Positions 21,444 through 34,064 of a DNA stretch of 64,000 nt are shown piece after piece (position 1 is the stretch's first letter; each line of letters opens with the position of its first letter). Under the pieces are notes generated by a model that did no database searches, was not told the origin of the DNA, and saw only the letters and a program-made list of their open reading frames with translations. The stretch covers positions 992,001 to 1,056,000 of the forward strand of contig CP079215.1 in the NCBI GenBank assembly GCA_019316985.1, written 5' to 3'. Source of the stretch: Paraniabella defluvii (lineage in GTDB: Bacteria > Bacteroidota > Bacteroidia > Chitinophagales > Chitinophagaceae). A program made the translations under genes and the position numbers.

Positions 21444-23347
21444 TTACTTAACTGCCGCATTCTTTAATAACCATTTAACGAGATCTGTGGCAGCATTAAA
21501 GTTCTCGTACTTTGCAGGCAACTTTCTGCCATCTACATACTCGTTATAAATCCATGGATCGCCTAATACAAACACTTTTCCCTTGCCAAGTTGAGCAACT
21601 GCCATTACATCAAAGTCTTTTGTTTTTACGATGGCTTTTGCCGGTGCTTTAACAGTTAGCGAACTAATCTCTTTTATATACAAAGACCGCCCGGCCTTGA
21701 ATATAGGATTACCCGCTTCTGTTGTTACTTCGCCCTGCTCATAATTATTTCCTTTCACCATCAACTGATCATCGCCATTGAAACGTACCCAAATTTTTCG
21801 GCCAGTAAATTGATATGTAACTGTTCGGCATTCACCGAATTATTACCTAACAATACCAATACGCCACCGGCTTTTACCCAGTTGGCAATAGTAGTTGCAT
21901 AGGCTTCGGTCATGTAATTAGGTTGGGCTGTTTCTTTATCCGTATCGGCATCCACTATGATATATACAGAAACTTTAGAAAGATTAGCGGCTGTAGGCGC
22001 TGCTTTCAGGGTCTGCAGTTTGGCACCATATTGCTCGAATAAATTTCCTAAAAACTGGTACCCGTTATTATCACGTTCATCCCAAACATAGTGAAATGGA
22101 ACCTGGGCGCCTGCAGGGCCTTTTTGCCACTCGTTGTTAAAGAAGTTGTCTAATACGATGGTCTTGCCTTTCCCGGTTGCCAGTTTAGGCATCATCTCAA
22201 TTTCGTTAGCTGCCATGATGAATGCCCCCATTCCTTTAGGATCATTTTGGATCACTTTTTCACGCATATAGTAATCAAAGCTTCCATCACGGTAAGGTTT
22301 ACCACCAAGGCCGGAAACAGAAACCGTCCCTTCCAGGTTGGTAAAACCGTCTTTATCTTTGTCAGCTGAAGTTTGGTTAGTCCGTCAAATGCTTTTTGGC
22401 GTTCACTGCATAACCGGAGGCAATATATCCTTTACGGGCTCCCTTTGCCAGGGTATAGGAAAGCATAGCGGTTGCTGAAGACTCGAGGTAATTAGGCTTC
22501 CTGTTAGGCAGGTTTACAATATCGTACCACATACCTGATTTTGCATCCTGTACTTTTACAACAGCAGTGGCAAAACGTTTTAAGATGTCGATGATCTGCT
22601 GACGGCCGGGGTGATCTGGAGGAAAATAATCCAGAACATCTACCATTGCCACTCCGTACCAGCCTAAAGCACGCGCCCAGAAATGCGGAGACTGTCCCGT
22701 TTTTATCAGCCCATTGCTGTTCTCTAGCCTCATCGTAACCATGATATAATAACCCGGTTTTAGGATCACGGCTATTTTTTTCCATCAGCACAAACTGTTT
22801 GGCCACATCATTAAAAACGGTGTCTTCACCAAAAACCTGCGCATATTCTGCATAAAAAGGCTGGCCCATATAAAGGCCGTCCAGCCACATTTGCCAGGGA
22901 TAAATTTGTTTGTGCCAGAAGCCGCCCTCTTTTGTTCTGGGATGTGCAATCAATTGTTTCCTCAGCAGCTGTACTGCTTTCTTGTATTTTTCCTTGCCCG
23001 TAACGCGATAAATGGTAAGCAGCACTTTACCATTGTTTAAGTGATCAATATTATAATGCTCCTGGTCGTAATCTTTAATGGTACCATCTTCCCGCACAAA
23101 ATGATCCATGCTGTGCTCAATATACTTAAACCATTTCCCGTCGCCGGTAGCCTGCCAGATCCCTTCAATACCTTTTAATATCACACCCTGGTCGTAGCTC
23201 CACCTTGCGGCACGTCCGGGGTTACACTAAACGAATCCGGCCACATGTGCATTGCCGTCAGCGCCATTTGTTGAGAATAAGGCACTTCTGCGCCTGGGCC
23301 TGCAGGGATAAAAGCGCTGTTAAAAGATATAATATTTTCTTCATCAT
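21444..23347 (-). CDS. GH105 unsaturated rhamnogalacturonyl hydrolase fused to DUF4350
   Basis: About 634 codons: signal peptide (ILYLLTALLSLQAQAQ), a GH105/GH88 (alpha/alpha)6 barrel over roughly residues 25-390, and a DUF4350 domain over about 400-630. GH105 features: WSYDQGVILKGIEG, YNIDHLNNGKVLL, QIYPWQMWLDGLYMGQPF and FWARALGWYGVAMVDVLDY, the last two covering substrate and catalytic Asp positions. It releases 4,5-unsaturated galacturonate from lyase products. Several breaks (near 23318, 23215, 22735, 22380 and 21770). Second gene of the pectin operon. Confidence 0.85.
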
Positions 23348-23398
23348 TGTTTCAAACCGGTTTTTATTATGATTAGGGAAATAATGGTTATCGTGTTA

Positions 23399-25042
23399 TT
23401 ATCTGATCTGTACCGAATTTTCATTGGCGCCCAGTTCTGCCTTCGCCTTTAGTTTGGAATTGCTGTAATTGGTTTGCTGTATTGTAACAGCCTTCGTTCT
23501 GTCCCCGGCAACCCGTATCAATAAATCTGTTTCTTTGGCATAATCAAATTTATTGATAGAAATATTATCGCTATTAATGATGTCTATAACAGGTTTGGTG
23601 TTTTTGCTGAAGACTTTCACATTGTTTAGTGTAATACCACTTGCCTCCTGTATATCTACTCCAATATCGGATTGAAATACAGAATTTTCTATTTTAATAT
23701 TTTTAACATGCATTTCAGGCAGCCCCTGATAAAAATGGCCTTTTTAGCGCCGTTGCAGTATATATTGCTGATGTTGATATTCCGGAACTGCGGAGTGGTT
23801 TCATCTACCGGCAGCATCTGCACTTTGGGCAATTCCCTTTTCTCTCCTTCCATCGGCACCGGATCGTTACCCATATAATACATATCGAACAATACAGCAT
23901 CACCAGGAATATCCTTCATATAAATATCTTTAATGAAAATATTCTCTACGATGCCGCCGCGGCCGCGCGTTGTTTTAAAACGCAACCCAATATCCGACCC
24001 AACAAATGTGCAATTACTCACATAAATATTTTTAGCGCCACCGCTCATTTCGCTTCCTACCACAAAACCACCATGAGAAGCATAAACTGTACATCCCCTG
24101 ATGATCACATCCTGGGTAGGCATGGCCGGGCACGGCCATCGGCATCACGGCCGCTCTTAATACAAAGACCATCATCGCCTACGTCAAAAACGCTGTTTTC
24201 GATAAGTACATTGCGGCAGCTTTTCAGGTCAATTCCATCTCCGTTCTGCGCATACCATGGGTTTTTTACCTGTATATTTCTAACCGTGATATTGCTGCTC
24301 ATTAAAGGATGCAGGTTCCATGCCGGAGAATTTTGAAAGGTGACTCCCTCTAACAAAATTCTGTCGCATCTGGTAAGTACCAATAAATTGGGACGTAGAA
24401 AATCTTTAACCGACTGGTAGTGCGCTTCGTCCCTGTCGGGAGTGATTCGCCCGGGGTCCTTCATATCCTGCGCCCTGGCAAATCCTTCAGAAGGCATCCA
24501 TAAACGGCCATCTTTTGATACAATACCACCAGAAGCTACCAGTTTTTTCCATTGCGACTCCGTAAGTTTATCTTTTTTAACCATACGCCAGCCGTCTCCG
24601 TTCCCGTCAATAATTCCTTTACCCGTGATAGCGATATTGGTAGCGCCTTCGGCAGAAATAGGCGATTGGTTACGCATCTGGTCATACCCTTCCCAATTGG
24701 CTTTTACCAGTGGATATTGTGTTTTATCCTTTGTAAACAACAAAGTAGCTCCAACAGCAAGGTTTAGATTTACATTGCTTTTCAACACAACAGGACCGGT
24801 TAACCACAACCCCGAAGGTACCTGAACCGTACCGCCTCCGTTTTTATTACAGTCGTCAATTGCAGCCTGGATAGCGCGGGTATTTAGCTGATGCCCGTCT
24901 GGGACAGCACCATACCGGGTAATATTATAATTAACCGGCTTAAATTTTGTTTCAGCAACCTTGGGTAAGATCAATTCGTTTGCGCAAAAACAGTAAATGC
25001 ACCAATAACAAGCAATAACGATAAAATCAACTTTTTATACAT
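23399..25042 (-). CDS. GH28 polygalacturonase
   Basis: About 548 codons, right-handed beta-helix. Signal peptide KKLILSLLLVIGAFTVFAQ from the ATG at 25040-25042. GH28 catalytic motifs in order: NGDGID (Asp), VGDDG (paired Asp), SHGGFVVGSE (His) and IGLRFKTTRG (Arg/Lys). The front end (YNITRYGAVPDG, then AIQAAIDDCNKNGGGTVQVPSG) is the family's pectate-lyase-like start. Hydrolyses alpha-1,4 galacturonic links, endo or exo. Three breaks (near 24970, 24125 and 23745). First gene of the operon, 75 nt downstream of the LacI-type repeat. Confidence 0.92.
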
Positions 25043-25116
25043 CTGCAATCTATTAGAACGTACAAGGTACTCAGAATCCCTGTTGCCGAGGCAATTACAA
25101 TGTATTTTATTTACGC

Positions 25117-25130
25117 AAACGTTATCGTTT
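25117..25130. promoter_or_regulatory. Candidate LacI-family operator for the pectin operon
   Basis: AAACG-TTAT-CGTTT inverted repeat 75 nt upstream of the GH28 start. The AAACG...CGTTT half-sites resemble LacI-family operators. No lacI gene is in the window, so the link is inferred. Confidence 0.45.
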
Positions 25131-25185
25131 ATAGGCATTTAGTAAAAAGAACATCCCTGCTCAAAAAAGTACATCCGGCAGCAAT

Positions 25186-25212
25186 AAAAAACCCGGCAAA
25201 CAGTTTGCCGGG
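25186..25212 (-). terminator. Terminator of the 67-aa gene
   Basis: A 9-bp perfect stem CCCGGCAAA/TTTGCCGGG with a 3-nt loop, followed by T6 on the minus strand, 27 nt after the stop. Confidence 0.85.
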
Positions 25213-25238
25213 CTCATATATAATTTAGCACCTAAGTA

Positions 25239-25442
25239 TTACCAATCCTGTTTTGCAAGACCAGCTTTAATAGCCGCCAATGCTTTTTCTTCTCCCAAAA
25301 GGGCTGTTAACTTGTTGCCTTTGCCATCGTGGCCTTTTGCAATGTATCCACCTTTTGCAGTTCTCGAAATCACGGCTTCCTGGATCGGTACATTCTTTTC
25401 TTTGGTTTTTACATTGTAAGCGGTAAGGGTTACATCTGCCAT
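25239..25442 (-). CDS. Small basic protein, 67 aa, unknown function
   Basis: Intact frame MADVTLTAYNVKTKEKNVPIQE to the terminal AAIKAGLAKQDW; lysine- and glycine-rich, no signal peptide and no Cys. The front YNVKTKEK and the following beta-like stretch resemble the YCVKCKxK region of small zinc-ribbon proteins such as DUF5679, but with Cys replaced; this is only a resemblance. It is monocistronic with a good terminator, which supports a real gene. Confidence 0.7.
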   Translation of the reverse strand: MADVTLTAYNVKTKEKNVPIQEAVISRTAKGGYIAKGHDGKGNKLTALLGEEKALAAIKAGLAKQDW

Positions 25443-25524
25443 AGCTATTATTTTTTGATTAAGAAAAGTTGAAATTAAGGGTTTTACTTAGAAATGCAGG
25501 TAATTATTCGGTGAATTACCTTTT

Positions 25525-25546
25525 TATAACTAATTAATTAGTTATA
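25525..25546. promoter_or_regulatory. 22-bp perfect palindrome overlapping the TPR gene promoter
   Basis: TATAACTAATT and its exact mirror AATTAGTTATA. Its right end overlaps a -7-like TATATTTA at 25543-25550 just before the TPR gene (start 25585). The placement suits a repressor operator; the A/T richness means chance cannot be excluded. Confidence 0.45.
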
Positions 25547-25584
25547 TTTACTTTTAAATGCTTGTTCACATTAGAATAAACTTT

Positions 25585-26718
25585 ATGAAAAATCTTATCG
25601 TTACAATCCTCGCTATCATCTTTACCAGCTTTGCCAACGGCCAGGCTAAATATGACCGCTCACAATTACAACAGTACATTCAAAGCCAGGACTATGGTAA
25701 CGCTATCCAATTATTAAAGGCGGCCGCGCCCAGCCAATTTGATAAGGAATATTACCTGAATTTAGGCTATGCCTATTTTATGAACGAGGAAGAAAAAGTG
25801 CTTTACCAGCTTACCGGGCTGTATATGAGCAAGATGTGTTGAACGTTCAGGCCAATTTGTACCTGGCTATTATTTATCAAAGAATGAAAAATATGGCGAC
25901 GCGTTGCGGTTTTATAAAAACCTCACTGTTCTTCAGCCCGATCAATATAAGTATTGGTTTTATACTTCTTCAATGTTTAGCTTATTGGAATTAAAAGATT
26001 CTGCTTTCGCTTACATTGAAAAAGCCTATTTATTAAACCCCGTGCGGCCAATGTTGTTTTGCGATATGCAAGCCAGTTAAGTTCAAAAAAGAAGCAAAAA
26101 AAGCAGTTGCGGTTATCGATGATTTCTTAAAAACGGACTCCACCAACGACGAGATTATTGCACGGAAGATAAGCAATAGCGCAGTAGCGAATAAATACAG
26201 TGAGGTCATTTTTTGGGGTGAGCGGTTGCTTAAAGATTCAGCCAATCAACCATTGGCTTACATAAGACTGGCTTACGCCTATTTGAACACGGAAAAGCTG
26301 GATCAATGTTTAGCCCTTTGCGACTGGGTGGAGTTACAAGGCATGAAAAGCGAGCCTATAACCTATTGCGCTGCTATGTGTTATGCGAAGAAAAAAATTT
26401 CGTGAAAAGTAATTTACTATTGGACGAATGCCTGCAACAGAATTTGCTACCCCAGGCGAAAGCTTATTTTCGTGGCAAAGCAGATAATTATGAGAAGATT
26501 AAAGATTTCAAAAAAGCTATTACTTTTTATGACACCTCTTATTTCATCTTTCAGGATCCCTATGACCTTTATTATAAAGCCAGGGTATACGACGCCAACC
26601 TGAATAACAAACAACAGGCTTTGTTTTTTACAAAAGATTTATTGCAGAAAAACAGAAGCCTGAAGGTCCTACAGAGGAAAAACTATTTAATTACATTAAG
26701 GAATATATCAAACTTTGA
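25585..26718 (+). CDS. Secreted TPR-repeat protein
   Basis: About 377 codons. Signal peptide KNLIVTILAIIFTSFANGQ, then helical repeats of TPR type: YLNLGYAYFMNEEE, LYLAIIYQRMK, PLAYIRLAYAYLNTEKLDQCL, and KAYFRGKADNYEKIKDFKKAITFYDT. The upstream start at 25558 was rejected because it precedes the signal peptide. Several breaks (near 25800, 26050, 26340); the repaired end is the TGA at 26716-26718, six bases short of the gyrB stop. Periplasmic partner unknown. Confidence 0.7.
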
Positions 26719-26724
26719 TGCGGA

Positions 26725-28699
<1,975 letters not shown>

Positions 28700-28962
28700 A
28701 AATATTTTAAAAATGCATGAAATACTTTGCAAATACCCATTTATCGGGTCAATCCAAGCATATCATGTGGCTAAAATCAATAATAGATTACACAATGATT
28801 GATGCCCATGAGGCAACGGACAAATTTACGAAAAAATGAGCGTTTATGCGGCTTTTAATTGAAATGTGAATAGTTGGTGAACTATTGGCTTTGCATAGGT
28901 TGAACTGGTAAAAAAGTTGCTATCTCCCGATGCATTTCACCCCGTTTACAACAGGATTTAAT

Positions 28963-29351
28963 TTATCGCACTTTATAAAAAGTAAGGGGATCCGTTTCGG
29001 GTAAAACTGCGTGGAACTTTTTAATAGTGAACTGGTTCTGCTGGAATACGATCTTGTAAGGCACATTATGCCTTAAAGTAGACGACGCCGTCATATCAGT
29101 TAAAATGATTGAATCCTGACTATTGTTAAAACGATACTGGAACGGGTAGGTTACGCCATTAGAGTGCAAAAACAGCATAGGGCCTGCAATAACCGGATTT
29201 TCACCTTCAGTAACCACCAATGTGTCTTTTTAGCACCGCTTTCTACCCATAAACCTATGAATTGCCCCGGGTGTGTCATCTTTTTTTCCTTTTTACAGGA
29301 TATAACTAAGCCAATACAGCAAAGCGCAGCCAGCAGTTTGAACGGTTTCAT
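28963..29351 (-). CDS. Small lipoprotein, unknown function
   Basis: About 129 codons. The lead KPFKLLAALCCIGLVISC ends in a good lipobox (LVIS-C) followed by KKEKK. The mature part is beta-rich (TYPFQYRFNNSQDSIILTD, YKIVFQQNQFTIKKF), as in small lipocalin-like Bacteroidota lipoproteins, but no family is named with confidence. One break near 29228 in an A-run (KK codons). Confidence 0.6.
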
Positions 29352-29428
29352 AAAATCTTATTTCAAATAGTTCTACTAAATTACTGAAAAACTAAATTTT
29401 CTCTTACCTGGAATGGTTCTGACAAAAT

Positions 29429-30828
29429 TTAGCGTTTTACAATCTGAGCCACAAGATCGGCTTCGCAACATACTTTATTTCCTACGTAGGTAGTACCCTT
29501 CATTTCACAGATGCCACGCCTTATGGGCGCCGTAAGCTCCATTTTCAGGATAAGCGTATCGCCCGGCTTTACCATATTCTTAAACTTGCAGTTGTCAATT
29601 TTCAGGAAGTAAGTATCATATTGCCCCTCCGGACTAAGATTGATAGCCAGCATACCTCCGCATTGGGCCAGCGCTTCAATCTGAAGCACGCCGGGGAATA
29701 CGGGGTTTTGCGGGAAATGCCCTGAAAAAACCACTCGTTGAAAGTGACATTCTTTATGCCTACAATTTTTTCATCCGTTAACTCTATTACCTTGTCAACC
29801 AGCAAAAAGGGAACCGGTGCGGCAGCGTTTTTTCAATATGCTGAATATCATAAACCGCGGGGTTGTGGGATCGTAGCTGGGCACATCCTTTATATGCTTG
29901 TTGGCCTTGATATGCTTTTTGATCATTTTGGCAAATGCCACATTAGAACTGTGACCCGGGCGATTAGCAATTACCCTCCCCTTAACAGGATAGCCAATTA
30001 ACGCCAGGTCGCCCACAATGTCTAACAATTTGTGCCGGGCCGGCTCATTAGGAAAGCGAAGTTCCAGGTTATTCAGATATCCCTCGCTTTTTACTTCTAT
30101 ATCGTCTTTTTTAAATATCTTTTTAGCCGGTCCAGCTCCGCATCGCCAACAGGCTTATCTACTACTACGATGGCATTATTAACATCGCCGCCTTTGATGA
30201 GATTATGCTCCAATAGCATCTCCAGCTCGTGTAAAAAGCAAAAAGTACGGCAGGACGAGATCTTTTCTTTAAAGTCTCTCATCCTCTTTAATTCGGCATG
30301 CTGGGTTCCTAAAACGGGGAATTGAAATCTATCAATGTAGTTATCTGGTACTCCCGCGCGGGCATAATTACCATCTCCACCCTTTTTTTCCTCATCGGTC
30401 AGGTAAATATTTTCATCTATAGAGTACCATGCTTTGGCAGCATTCTGCTCTTCCACACCCGCCTCTTCAATAATTTCTATATAAGGCATTGAGCTGCCAT
30501 CCATGATAGGCACTTCCGGTCCGTTTATTTCAATCAGGCAATTATCAACTCCCATGCCTACCAATGCTGCCAGCAGATGCTCAACCGTACTTACTTTAGC
30601 GCCATTGGCTTCCAGTGTAGTGCCCCGGCTGGTGTCGGTAACCAGGTCGCAGTCAGCTTTTATTATAGGTTTGTTGGGTAAGTCAACCCGTTGAAACTGG
30701 AACCCAAAACCAGCGTTAGCAGGCTTTAATGTAATATCGGCCAATATACCGGTATGTAACCCTGTACCACTTATACTTACCGATTTTTTTAATGTATGCT
30801 GCTTATCCGGATTGAAATTGTTGCTCAT
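29429..30828 (-). CDS. lpxC: Bifunctional LpxC-FabZ
   Basis: About 466 codons, the Bacteroidota fusion of UDP-3-O-acyl-GlcNAc deacetylase and (3R)-hydroxyacyl-ACP dehydratase. LpxC part: [25 protein letters not shown] and the zinc motif [14 protein letters not shown]. FabZ part: [15 protein letters not shown], then [21 protein letters not shown], with its catalytic His and Glu. The start MSNNFNP at 30828 was chosen over upstream Met codons. Two or three breaks (near 30120, 29835, 29725). Lipid A and fatty acid synthesis. Confidence 0.95.
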
Positions 30829-31017
30829 AATCATTATTGAATTCGGCAAATATAATAATCTTGCTACTTCCATCGTATTTTAACCCTGCGCAGCCGTCAA
30901 AAATCATCGCCCACCTTACCCGTTTGCAGGCTTTCTTATTGGCAGTGTTAATGTTTGTTTTACGATAACCATTCATTACAAAAAAATCTTTGCACATTTG
31001 CCTCAAATTTGGACGAG

Positions 31018-32395
31018 ATGAGCATTGAACTGAAAAATATAAAAGCCCCTTTCTTTATAGGAGTTGCCGGTGCCGGCATGAGCGCTATTGCGCAGTATTT
31101 GCAGGGAACCGGTATGAAGGTGAGCGGTAGCGACCGCTTTTTAATGAAGGAAAAGCCGGTGATATAAAAGCAAAACTGGAGGCGGAAGGCATTCAATGCT
31201 ATTTGCAGGATGGAAGCGGCATTACCGCGGAAACAGACCTTGTAGTTGCCTCCACCGCTATTGAAGACACCGTTACAGAGATTAAAAAAGCTAAAGAACT
31301 GGGCATCCCCATTATTAAACGGTCTGAATTATTGGCTTTAATTGCTGCCAGCAAAAAAACAATTGCAGTAGGAGGCACCAGCGGTAAAAGCACTACTACG
31401 GCCATGCTGTTCGATATACTCACTTACGCCGGCCTGTCCCCTTCCATTATCAGCGGGGCAGGACTGGTAAGTCTTATCAAAAAAGGCAAAATAGGCAATG
31501 CTTTTGTAGGTAACAGCGAATGGCTGGTAATAGAAGCAGATGAAAGCGATGGCTCCATTGTTCAATATCATCCCAAAATTGGTTTATTACTTAATATCGA
31601 AAAAGACCATAAAGAGCTGGACGAGTTGATGCGGGTTTTCGAAACCTTTAAAAATAACAGCGAGTTCTTCATTGTTAACCAATCTAACGAACATTCAAGA
31701 AAGCTCTCTTCACACCTGGTAAACGATTTTGAAATTGAAGGAGAAAACCGGGGTGCTGGCTTCTTTGCCACCGGTTTTCAGCAAAAGGGATTCACTATAT
31801 CTTTTGATATCGAAGGACAGCATTTTGAGCTCAATGTGGCGGGCCGGCATAACATGGAAAATGCCGTAGCCGCTGTAACAGTAGCCGTTCAGGCAGGCGT
31901 TCCTTTAAAAGTTGCCAGCGAGGCACTGGCTCAATATGAAGGTATTTATCGCCGCTGCCAGGTTTTGGGCAATAAAAATGGCGTGTGGGTAGTAGACGAT
32001 TTTGCACATAACCCTGTAAAATGTGCGGCGGCTATTAAAAGTTGCCAGCCGGTTGCAGACAGGGTGGTTGCCTGGTTTCAGCCACACGGATATACACCCA
32101 CTAAATTTCTAAGAACAGATTTTGTAAAAGAAATTTCCCAGGCATTAAGACCCCAGGATGAAATATGGATGAGTGAAATTTTTTACGCGGGCGGCACCAC
32201 TACCAAAGATATTTCTGCCAACGATCTCATTAACGACATACGGGCGTTAGGTAAAAATGCCTTTTTCGTTGAAGATCGCAGCCAGCTCCTCAAAAACGTA
32301 CAACCTCACCTGCAGCCCGGCAATGTATTGTTGCTTATGGGCGCAAGAGACCCTCGCTGGAACAATTCTCTAAAGAAATATTTGAAGGGCTTTAA
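31018..32395 (+). CDS. Mur ligase family protein (MurC/Mpl-like)
   Basis: About 459 codons. N-terminal nucleotide-binding FFIGVAGAGMSAIAQYL, the ATP loop AVGGTSGKSTTTAML, the DESDGSI metal site, LNIEKDHKELD, and the C-terminal VWVVDDFAHNP. These resemble UDP-N-acetylmuramate ligases; the IEADESDGS site and stand-alone position suit a MurC paralog or the Mpl recycling ligase. Breaks near 31147 and 32352. The repaired stop is the TAA at 32393-32395, which overlaps the convergent gene's stop. Upstream it diverges from lpxC-fabZ. Confidence 0.8.
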
Positions 32396-32843
32396 ACAGC
32401 CATAGCGGGTTGCTCGCGTTTTTGCGGGTGGCCCAGCAAATAATAGCAAAGTATCATTAGTAACCCCTTTTTGGCTTCAGGGCTGGGGTTCTCTAAATCG
32501 AGGCTACATACTGTAAGAGGCTCCTGCGCGTCTTCAGCAATGATTTCCACTTCCTTATTATTCAGAAAATTCAGATAGTATTTTTGCCGTCTATAAGAAT
32601 AAATTCACGGCCACCTTCTCTTTTGAGCTTACCAAGATTGGTTCCGTACTCATTTTCGAGCACTATCTTGTTTTTAAGCAGCCCCTTGTTTCTGCATTTG
32701 AAATATCTTTTCTCTCCATCCTCAGATTCGATATACACCCGGTTCGACTGGCCCTGATATGCAAGCGTCAGCAATTTGCGCCCGTTGCTCCACAAGCTAA
32801 ATGCCGTATTGCCCAGGCTGCTTGTTATAGTCCTCCATTGCAT
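32392..32843 (-). CDS. Conserved hypothetical beta-rich protein
   Basis: About 150 codons. The start MQWRTITSSLGNTAFSLW, then alternating strands (KLLTLAYQGQSNRVYIES, KIVLENEYGTNLGKLKREG) that may be a LURP-one/tubby-like beta barrel, an uncertain idea. After one break near 32580 the C terminus reads SPEAKKGLLMILCYYLLGHPQ and stops at 32392. Its stop shares the TTAA with the Mur ligase stop. No signal peptide. No function assigned. Confidence 0.55.
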
Positions 32844-33004
32844 AATTTTCGATTTTTGCACCCCAAAGGTGGCAATTAAAATTAGCTTTCGGAGCCAGTT
32901 AACATTAAATTAATATTGAAAAATGCTATTTATGCGTAAAATATCGCTAGTTATCACCATTTTTAAGTAAGGCATAATTTTGGCGTTGCAACATGCTTTT
33001 GGCA

Positions 33005-33373
33005 CTAGAGGTGGATGCTCCTGTGTAAATAGATATATACCATTACAATGATGAGGAGGAAGATAATTATGGAGAAATAAAGGGTCCATTGGGTTTTCAA
33101 TCGCATTTTATCCCTGACCTGGTTTTTCTTCGAAGTACGTTTCTTCAGATCCCTGTTCAGGCTATCCACCATCAATTCCAGTTTTGCCTGGTTGTTTAGC
33201 TCCTGCAATCCATCTAAGGCATCGCTCTCAAATGGGTCGTCTACTGCCTTTTTTTCCAGTTCATGCTTATCTACCTGGCTCAGCTCATTGTTCAGGTATT
33301 TCAGCAACTGATCCCTGCTGGTTGCAGCAGCACCATCGGCATTGGATAATATGTTTTTCAAATCATCTTGCAT
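33005..33373 (-). CDS. Probable transmembrane anti-sigma factor
   Basis: Intact, 122 codons. A charged cytoplasmic N-terminal part (DQLLKYLNNELSQVDKHELEKKAVDDP) is followed by one membrane segment near residues 97-115 (LYFSIIIFLLIIVMVYIYL). Its start overlaps the end of the ECF sigma gene by 11 nt, the usual sigma/anti-sigma arrangement. The role is inferred from that context; the membrane topology places the N-terminal part in the cytoplasm. Confidence 0.6.
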   Translation of the reverse strand: MQDDLKNILSNADGAAATSRDQLLKYLNNELSQVDKHELEKKAVDDPFESDALDGLQELNNQAKLELMVDSLNRDLKKRTSKKNQVRDKMRLKTQWTLYFSIIIFLLIIVMVYIYLHRSIHL

Positions 33374-33952
33374 TGGTTGAATCAGCTTCTTTTATTTTTC
33401 TCTGGATATTGAGCTTAAGGTTTCTTTTACCGTTCTGGATATAACTTTTTACTTTCAGCATAGGGTACCCGGTGATCTCGCTTATTTCCTGGTAACTTCT
33501 TTTCTTCAGGTAAAACAAAGTTACGCATTTGTACTGCTCTTCATTGAGTTCGTGCAACGCCACCTGAAGCATTTCATCACTCACTACCGGCGACCCGTTA
33601 TCCATCAACACCTCTGCGTCCTCCGCCAGCTGGCTATTGTTATCATTCAGCTCCAGAGGAGCCTTGCCTTTTTATCGCGCAACAGGGTAAGACATTGATT
33701 TTTAGCCACCATATACAGCCAGCTTTTAAAGTAATCAATTTTATATTTACCGGCCTCCTGTATCACTTTTAAAAAGATCTGCTGCACACAATCACGCGCA
33801 TCATTTTCATCTTTTAAATACTTCATACACACGCCAAACAGCAATAACGTATAGCGTTGCAAAAGAATGCCCAGCCACTCATTGTTCTGAGTTTGCCAGA
33901 AACGCTGCAACAGGTCCTTATCGCTAATATCCTGGTATTTATCTTTACCCAC
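33363..33952 (-). CDS. ECF RNA polymerase sigma factor
   Basis: About 196 codons. Region 2: DLLQRFWQTQNNEW, GVCMKYLKDENDARDCVQQIFLKV, YFKSWLYMVAKNQCL. Region 4: ALHELNEEQYKCVTLFYLKKRSYQEISEITGYPMLKVKSYIQNG. One break near 33672 in an A-run. Co-transcribed with the membrane protein downstream, so it is likely held inactive at the membrane until a signal. Confidence 0.88.
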
Positions 33953-34064
33953 CGGCTAAAGTTATAACCTAAAGATGCAAACCCATCTTATTTCCATAAG
34001 TTTTTACTGATATATTACAGCTGCCTTCGCCTAACATCTGTAAAGAGCATTTATATTTACATAT

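Noticed and set aside
32396..32405. Longer end of the Mur ligase
   Set aside because: It follows a frame break near 32352. The repaired end DPSLEQFSKEIFEGL stops at 32393-32395.
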